A DNA stretch of 64,000 bases from Macrococcus equipercicus (GTDB taxonomy: Bacteria; Bacillota; Bacilli; Staphylococcales; Staphylococcaceae), in NCBI RefSeq assembly GCF_004359525.2, contig NZ_SCWC02000001.1:1-64000 (forward strand), given 5' to 3'. Below, one piece after another: positions 61,904 to 64,000 of the stretch. Under the pieces are notes generated by a model. The model was not told the DNA's origin. It ran no database searches and worked only from the letters and a program-made list of their open reading frames with translations. The position numbers and the translations under genes are program-made. Each line of letters begins with the position of its first letter. Positions within the stretch are counted from its first letter, which is position 1.

Positions 61904-63457
61904 ATGAAGTTTATGATCGGTGCCGATATCGGTACGACAAGTACGAAAGCTGTCATTTACGATGACGAGGGGACGATTAAAGCCGTCCATCACGTAGAAT
62001 ACCCGCTGCATACACCGACTGCTGATACGGCTGAGCAGGATCCGAATGAAATATTTGATGCGGTGTTAATGACGATCAAGCATGTTGTCAGGGAAGCAGG
62101 TGCCGCTAAAAACGAGATTGCTTTTGTCAGTTTCTCAAGTGCGATGCACAGTCTGATTGTCATGGATGATGATAATGAACCCATTACACGCAGCATCACG
62201 TGGGCGGATAATAGAAGCTATCAGTATGCGAAGAAGATCAATAAAGAATATAACGGGCTTGATATATACCACCGGACCGGGACGCCCGTTCATCCGATGA
62301 GCCCGCTCTCTAAAATCATGTGGCTGAAAGAAGAGAAGCCTGAACTGTTCCAGCGGGCGAAGAAGTTCATCGGCATTAAGGAGTTCGTCTTCTACAAGCT
62401 GTTCAACCGCTACGTCATTGATTATTCCATCGCTTCAGCGACCGGGCTGTTCAATATTCATGAGCTTGACTACGACAAGGACGTGCTGCAGCTGCTGGAC
62501 ATCGATGACTCACAGTTATCTGAACCTGTGGATACGACAACGTATTATGAAGATATGGACAGACGATTTGCGGATGTGATGGGCATCGATGCCGGAACAC
62601 CGTTTGTTATCGGTGCTTCTGACGGTGTCCTCAGCAACCTTGGTGTCGATGCCTTCAAACCGGGTGAAGTTGCGGTCACTATCGGTACAAGCGGTGCGAT
62701 CCGCACAGTCATTGACCGGCCGAAGACGGATAAGCAGGGCAGATTGTTCTGCTATGCTCTGACGAAAGACCAGTGGGTTATCGGCGGGCCGGTGAATAAC
62801 GGCGGCATCGTCCTCAGATGGATCCGCGATGAGTTTGCAGCGAGCGAAACAGAGACCGCAAAACGCCTCGGCGTTGAGAGCTACGATGTCCTCATGAAGA
62901 TTGCTGAACGCGTACCTGCGGGCAGTAACGGTCTGCTCTTTCATCCATACCTGGCAGGAGAACGGGCGCCGCACTGGAACGCTGACGTCAGAGGTTCATT
63001 TTTCGGGCTGACATTGTCCCATAAGAAAGAACACATGATCCGTGCAGCACTGGAAGGTGTCATCTTTAACTTGTATTCCGTGTTCATCGCGCTGAATGTT
63101 TTGATGGATGAGCCGGTCAAGTCATTGAAGGCGACCGGTGGATTTGCTAAAAGTGAACTGTGGCGTCAAATGATGGCGGATATTTTCGAGCACGACTTGA
63201 TCGTGCCGGAAAGCCATGAGAGCTCATGTCTCGGTGCGATGGCACTTGGCCAGGTCGCACTGGGCATGAAAAAGGATTTCTCTCATATCAGCGACATGGT
63301 CGGTGCTTCGTTCGAACATACGCCGGCATTTGACAACGTAAAGATTTACCGGGAAATACTTCCGCTCTATATTAACTTGACGCAGAGCCTGGAAGAGAAC
63401 TACGCGGCAATCGCCGCCTTCCAGCGCCGTCATGAACAGCTGCTCGAAGAGAACTGA
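61904..63457 (+). CDS. gntK: Gluconate kinase (FGGY family)
   Basis: 517 residues from ATG 61904, whose product begins MKFMIGADIGTTSTKAV; the frame from 61838 runs inside gntR. FGGY features: phosphate loop GADIGTTSTK, SFSSAMHSLIVMD, TWADNR, VTIGTSGAIRTV, GFAKSELWRQMMADIF and SSCLGAMALG. Phosphorylates gluconate to 6-phosphogluconate for the pentose phosphate route. Confidence 0.92.
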   Translation: MKFMIGADIGTTSTKAVIYDDEGTIKAVHHVEYPLHTPTADTAEQDPNEIFDAVLMTIKHVVREAGAAKNEIAFVSFSSAMHSLIVMDDDNEPITRSITWADNRSYQYAKKINKEYNGLDIYHRTGTPVHPMSPLSKIMWLKEEKPELFQRAKKFIGIKEFVFYKLFNRYVIDYSIASATGLFNIHELDYDKDVLQLLDIDDSQLSEPVDTTTYYEDMDRRFADVMGIDAGTPFVIGASDGVLSNLGVDAFKPGEVAVTIGTSGAIRTVIDRPKTDKQGRLFCYALTKDQWVIGGPVNNGGIVLRWIRDEFAASETETAKRLGVESYDVLMKIAERVPAGSNGLLFHPYLAGERAPHWNADVRGSFFGLTLSHKKEHMIRAALEGVIFNLYSVFIALNVLMDEPVKSLKATGGFAKSELWRQMMADIFEHDLIVPESHESSCLGAMALGQVALGMKKDFSHISDMVGASFEHTPAFDNVKIYREILPLYINLTQSLEENYAAIAAFQRRHEQLLEEN

Positions 63458-63475
63458 AAACAGGAGGACTATTAA

Positions 63476-64000
63476 ATGAACTTTTTTGTAGAACAGTGGC
63501 CGCTGATCACAGTAGCTATCGCAATTATTTTGCTGCTTGTATTAATTATGGGGTTCAAACTCAACACCTTTATCGCTCTTATCATCACAGCTTTCACCAC
63601 TGCTTTATTACTCGGGATGCCGCTTGATAAAGTCGTGGTCACAGTTGAAACGGGGATGGGCGGGACGCTCGGTCATATCGCACTGATCTTCGGTCTTGGT
63701 GCCATGCTCGGTAAGCTGCTGGCTGACGGCGGCGGTGCAACCCGTATCGCCAACACGCTGATTAACCGCTTCGGCCTGAAAAATATCCAGTGGGCAGTTG
63801 TCATTGCGTCGTTCATTATCGGTATCGCCTTATTCTTCGAAGTCGGTCTTGTCTTACTGATTCCGATTGTCTATACAATCGCGAAAGAAACAAAACTACC
63901 GGCGCTTCATCTCGGTATTCCGATGGCGGCTGCTCTTTCTGTCACTCACGGTTTCCTGCCGCCGCATCCAGGGCCTGTGCTCATCGCCAAGGAATACGGT
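63476..64000 (+). CDS. gntP: Gluconate permease GntP, 3'-truncated by window edge
   Basis: ATG at 63476 with AGGAGG upstream; 175 codons are visible and the frame is open to the edge. GntP family: hydrophobic from the start, [20 protein letters not shown] (about residue 75) and [13 protein letters not shown] (about 160), the conserved proline-rich loop. Proton-driven gluconate uptake; third gene of gntRKP. Confidence 0.92.
   Translation, partial: MNFFVEQWPLITVAIAIILLLVLIMGFKLNTFIALIITAFTTALLLGMPLDKVVVTVETGMGGTLGHIALIFGLGAMLGKLLADGGGATRIANTLINRFGLKNIQWAVVIASFIIGIALFFEVGLVLLIPIVYTIAKETKLPALHLGIPMAAALSVTHGFLPPHPGPVLIAKEYG

Overview
The window looks like chromosome of a member of the Staphylococcaceae. 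The urease genes, HypR/MerA pair, IsaB-like antigen, FusB-type protein, Mqo and small secreted NlpC/P60 proteins all point that way. The moderate GC of the main backbone (clearly higher than typical Staphylococcus) fits Macrococcus or a close relative better, but the genus is an inference. Two composition domains are visible: a very AT-rich accessory segment (1 to about 10,060) and a more GC-balanced backbone (about 10,260 to 64,000). An IS3/IS150-type transposase remnant sits at the junction.

Accessory segment (1-10,260). It begins inside an McrB-like AAA+ gene followed by an overlapping McrC-like nuclease gene (DUF2357 type), i.e. a modification-dependent restriction module. A small zinc-ribbon protein and a 46-residue orphan ORF follow. 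Then comes a compact unit: a 62-residue peptide with four clustered cysteines, a hairpin terminator, and a tightly packed operon of a RadC/JAB-type metallopeptidase, two ThiF/E1-like adenylating enzymes that each carry an RRE/PqqD-like N-terminal domain, and a short UvrA-like ABC ATPase. I read this as a candidate undescribed ribosomally made, post-translationally modified peptide system with UvrA-type self-protection, and it is the main discovery candidate.

Backbone 10,260-20,000: small membrane and secreted proteins, a FusB/FusC-family EF-G-binding protein (fusidic acid resistance type), a V8-like serine protease, arylamine N-acetyltransferase, a GH1 6-phospho-beta-glucosidase, a 61-bp tandem palindromic repeat array, and a hypR-merA oxidative (hypochlorite) stress operon.

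20,000-29,000: a complete nickel/urea module: urea transporter, ureABCEFGD and a NixA-type nickel permease, followed by a solitary oligopeptide-binding lipoprotein with a CodY-like box downstream of its promoter. 29,000-35,000: a DUF697 GTPase, a set of DUF805 membrane proteins with TTTAAG-N5-TTTAAG direct repeats upstream, an IsaB-like protein, a second and larger 61-bp repeat array, and a quinone oxidoreductase.

35,500-43,350: a sortase-assembled pilus locus (VWA tip adhesin with a TEEAT minisatellite, backbone pilin, two class C sortases). 43,500-55,900: mqo, a dispersin B-like GH20 secreted enzyme, another DUF805 gene, two duplicated minimal NlpC/P60 secreted hydrolases, an atypical SDR, a DJ-1 family protein, and an elaA-ogt-CHY zinc finger-DUF418 run. 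56,000-64,000: a YkvI-like transporter, an esterase, a shortened SDR paralogue, a DUF47-Pit phosphate transport pair with Pho-box-like repeats, and the gntR-gntK-gntP gluconate operon with a perfect GntR operator, which runs off the right edge.
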